Source of the DNA: JANWWM01 sp046292465
GTDB lineage: Bacteria > Bacteroidota > Chlorobiia > Chlorobiales > Thermochlorobacteraceae
Reading direction: 5' to 3'
Assembly (NCBI GenBank): GCA_046292465.1
Contig: JBKBRB010000019.1
Location: forward strand, 1-43,891
DNA length: 43,891 bases
This document shows, one piece after another, positions 42,398 through 43,891 of the stretch. Every line of letters begins with the position of its first letter. The first letter of the stretch is position 1. Position numbers and translations under genes: made by a program. The notes beneath the pieces were generated by a model, which was given only the letters and a program-made list of their open reading frames with translations, did not search any database and was not told where the DNA came from.

Positions 42398-42530
42398 CAT
42401 TGTGGATTCTTCACCTCGCTCAAAATGACAGCGTAGTCAATGAATAATGAAGCGTGAAGAATTGCTTTGTCGTTCCGCCGTTTCGTTCTCCGTTACTCAT
42501 TATTCATTACTCGTTATTCATTACTCGTTA
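42398..42530. repeat. Intergenic repeat cluster
   Basis: AATGAATAATGA (42439-42450) and TCATTATTCATT (42497-42508) are perfect 12-bp inverted copies 46 bp apart. A 14-bp unit, TATTCATTACTCGT, is repeated in tandem (42501-42514 and 42515-42528). Just upstream is GATTCTTCACCTCGCTCAAA (about 42403-42422) and AATGACA, a string resembling interspersed intergenic repeats seen in many bacterial genomes. The cluster sits between convergent genes, a common place for such elements. Confidence 0.6.
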
Positions 42531-42538
42531 GTTCGTCA

Positions 42539-43891
42539 TTACTTCACGAGCAGCATTTTCTTCGTTGCGACAAACTCGTTGCTACGCAAGCGATAGAAAT
42601 AGACGCCGCTTGCCATTCCTGTGGCGTTCCATTGATAGCGATACGCGCCTGCCGCCAATGTGCCATCGACCAATGTGCCGACCTTCTGACCCAAGATGTT
42701 GAAAATTTCCAATGTAACCTTTCCCGTCTTTGCCAACGAAAATTGAATCGTCGTTACAGGGTTGAACGGATTCGGATAGTTTTGGTCGAGCGCGTAGTCA
42801 AATGGCAACTGAACTGTCCATTGCTCAACATCGCCTTGTGGAATTTCGTGCAAGGTGCCGTCAAAATCCACGCTGACGAGTTTGTAGGTGTAGGCTCTGC
42901 CTGGCTGAAGGTTGTGTCTATCTTCGTATCTGTAGGTTTGCTCTTCGAGCGTTGTGCCTTTGCCGCGCAGAGTCTCGTTTGTTTGATACGACGCGATTTC
43001 TTCCCACACGCCGCCCGCTTCTTTTCGGTAGAGTATGAAGCCTAAATTATCTTGCTCCGTAACGGTTTGCCACTCCACTGAGATTGTGCGGGCGTCTTTG
43101 GCAACCAGCCTTACGCCGCCAAAATTGACCGGTAGCGGGTTATCTACCCCTGATGCGGTTGCAAACGTCACGTAGAAGTTTCCGCTTGCCGCAACACTTT
43201 GGCTGAATGGGTTTGTTGTTACGCTGGTTGGCAATGCCGTTGTATTCGGTGCCGAGACCAATGTGCGTTCTTGCCAAGGCGAAGAGGTTGTTGTTGCAAT
43301 GCGTGCGTTGTTGTTCGGATTGAACGAACCGAACCCATCGTCGCTGTTGATGCGCATGTTTTCCACGGCTGTGACCGTCATGGCGGTGCTACTGTTTTGG
43401 AACGAATAGTATCTCAACGCCGAGACTGCCGCAATTCCGCCCGAAAATGAAGTCGTTACGGCGGTTGCGCTTCCGGTTTGCAATGTTCCTCTCAGCGAAG
43501 ACGATGTGCCGCTTGATTGTCCTGTAATGTCCAAAGGACGATAGACACCGCCATTTCCAAACGGATAGCGTCGCGTAGAAGATGAGTTCGGAAACACCCC
43601 TTCGATATTTCCTTCCACAAAACTGCTGTTGCTTCCGCCCGAGACGCTGGACGCTGTGCCTAAAACAAGCGTATTGCTACCGGTGAGAATGTTGCCATTC
43701 GTCAGCGTGAGCGTGCCATTGACTTGCTGGTTGGTTGAGCCTGCAAGCGTAACGGCGTTTGCGCTCTTATTCACCGTTAGGTTATTGAAGGTGGTGAGCG
43801 AGCCGCCGATGGTTTGCGCGCTGCCGCCTGAGAAGGTTACCGTGCCTGTGCCGGCGTTAAAGGTGCCTGTGTTGGCGAAGCTGTAATTTGG
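42539..43891 (-). CDS. Large T9SS-exported surface protein, C-terminal part (partial)
   Basis: At least 450 codons, open to the window edge; a GTG at 43774 is only an internal codon. The visible N-terminal part has repeats rich in Gly, Thr, Asn and Ser, e.g. FNAGTGTVTFSGGSAQTI and TFNNLTVNKSA, like beta-helix adhesin repeats. A fibronectin-III-like region follows (about 43100-42800: ISVEWQTVTEQDNLGFILYR, YRYEDRHNLQPGRAYTYKL). The end is a type A T9SS sorting domain, NYPNPFNPVTTIQFSL and GVYFYRLRSNEFVATKKMLLVK. It is probably a cell-surface adhesin or matrix protein. Confidence 0.88.
   Translation of the reverse strand, partial: PNYSFANTGTFNAGTGTVTFSGGSAQTIGGSLTTFNNLTVNKSANAVTLAGSTNQQVNGTLTLTNGNILTGSNTLVLGTASSVSGGSNSSFVEGNIEGVFPNSSSTRRYPFGNGGVYRPLDITGQSSGTSSSLRGTLQTGSATAVTTSFSGGIAAVSALRYYSFQNSSTAMTVTAVENMRINSDDGFGSFNPNNNARIATTTSSPWQERTLVSAPNTTALPTSVTTNPFSQSVAASGNFYVTFATASGVDNPLPVNFGGVRLVAKDARTISVEWQTVTEQDNLGFILYRKEAGGVWEEIASYQTNETLRGKGTTLEEQTYRYEDRHNLQPGRAYTYKLVSVDFDGTLHEIPQGDVEQWTVQLPFDYALDQNYPNPFNPVTTIQFSLAKTGKVTLEIFNILGQKVGTLVDGTLAAGAYRYQWNATGMASGVYFYRLRSNEFVATKKMLLVK

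Noticed and set aside
1..43891. tRNA, rRNA, CRISPR array, transposase or prophage
   Set aside because: I looked through all gaps and found no cloverleaf, regularly spaced repeat series, transposase or phage gene.

Overview
The window reads as chromosomal DNA from a Bacteroidota/Chlorobiota-type bacterium with an aerobic respiratory chain. Two secreted proteins end in type IX secretion (T9SS) sorting domains. The cytochrome b is a fused b6/subunit-IV form with b6-type histidine spacing. There is a methylmalonyl-CoA epimerase, a type III polyketide synthase, and the haem A synthase / SCO1 / DUF420 set used to build a haem-copper oxidase. An aerobic Chlorobi lineage (Chloroherpeton- or Thermochlorobacter-like) fits best, but this is inference; there is no rRNA in the window. 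I see no phage, transposase, tRNA or CRISPR array.

Region by region. 1-5.7 kb (minus strand): start of a DNA adenine methyltransferase, recO, a two-ring CDC48/VAT-like AAA ATPase, a glycosyltransferase and uppP, mostly overlapping. 5.3-7.1 kb: methylmalonyl-CoA epimerase and rho. 7.6-9.2 kb (plus): small unknown proteins, a truncated formylglycine-enzyme/lectin-like secreted protein and a short T9SS repeat protein. 9.4-13.6 kb (plus): a four-gene respiratory operon in which a Rieske protein and cytochrome b are flanked by two paralogous CydA-like membrane subunits, the second fused to a cytochrome c domain. A structured 220-bp region precedes it and a strong terminator follows. 13.7-17.3 kb: an OGG1-type glycosylase, a zinc phospholipase C/S1-P1 nuclease-like secreted protein, pta and an outer-membrane barrel. 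17.3-20.0 kb (minus): type III PKS, ICMT-like methyltransferase, small membrane protein and nitroreductase.

20.2-26.5 kb (plus): lipoyl E2 acyltransferase, DUF4259 protein, lipA, a TolB-like propeller, a CPBP-like membrane protein, an atypical SDR and mutY. 26.5-37.5 kb (minus): ferredoxin, cyclic-nucleotide-binding protein, CDF metal exporter, two Lol-type permeases, a membrane diguanylate cyclase next to two PstS-like lipoproteins, a bacterioferritin-like protein, and the oxidase-assembly trio DUF420/SCO1/CtaA. 37.7-41.0 kb: rseP, dxr and a DJ-1/PfpI protein. 41.3 kb to the end: an unknown lipoprotein, a repeat-bearing intergenic region and the C-terminal part of a large T9SS surface protein that runs off the window.

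How the parts fit: the Rieske/cytochrome b/CydA-like operon probably oxidises menaquinol and passes electrons to cytochrome c, and the assembly genes at 35.3-37.5 kb imply a haem-copper oxidase elsewhere in the genome. lipA supplies the cofactor for the E2 protein. OGG1 plus MutY form an 8-oxoguanine repair set. Besides the respiratory operon, the least expected signal is a repeated palindromic word, TCYGTTATTGCAATAA, found five times within coding sequence.
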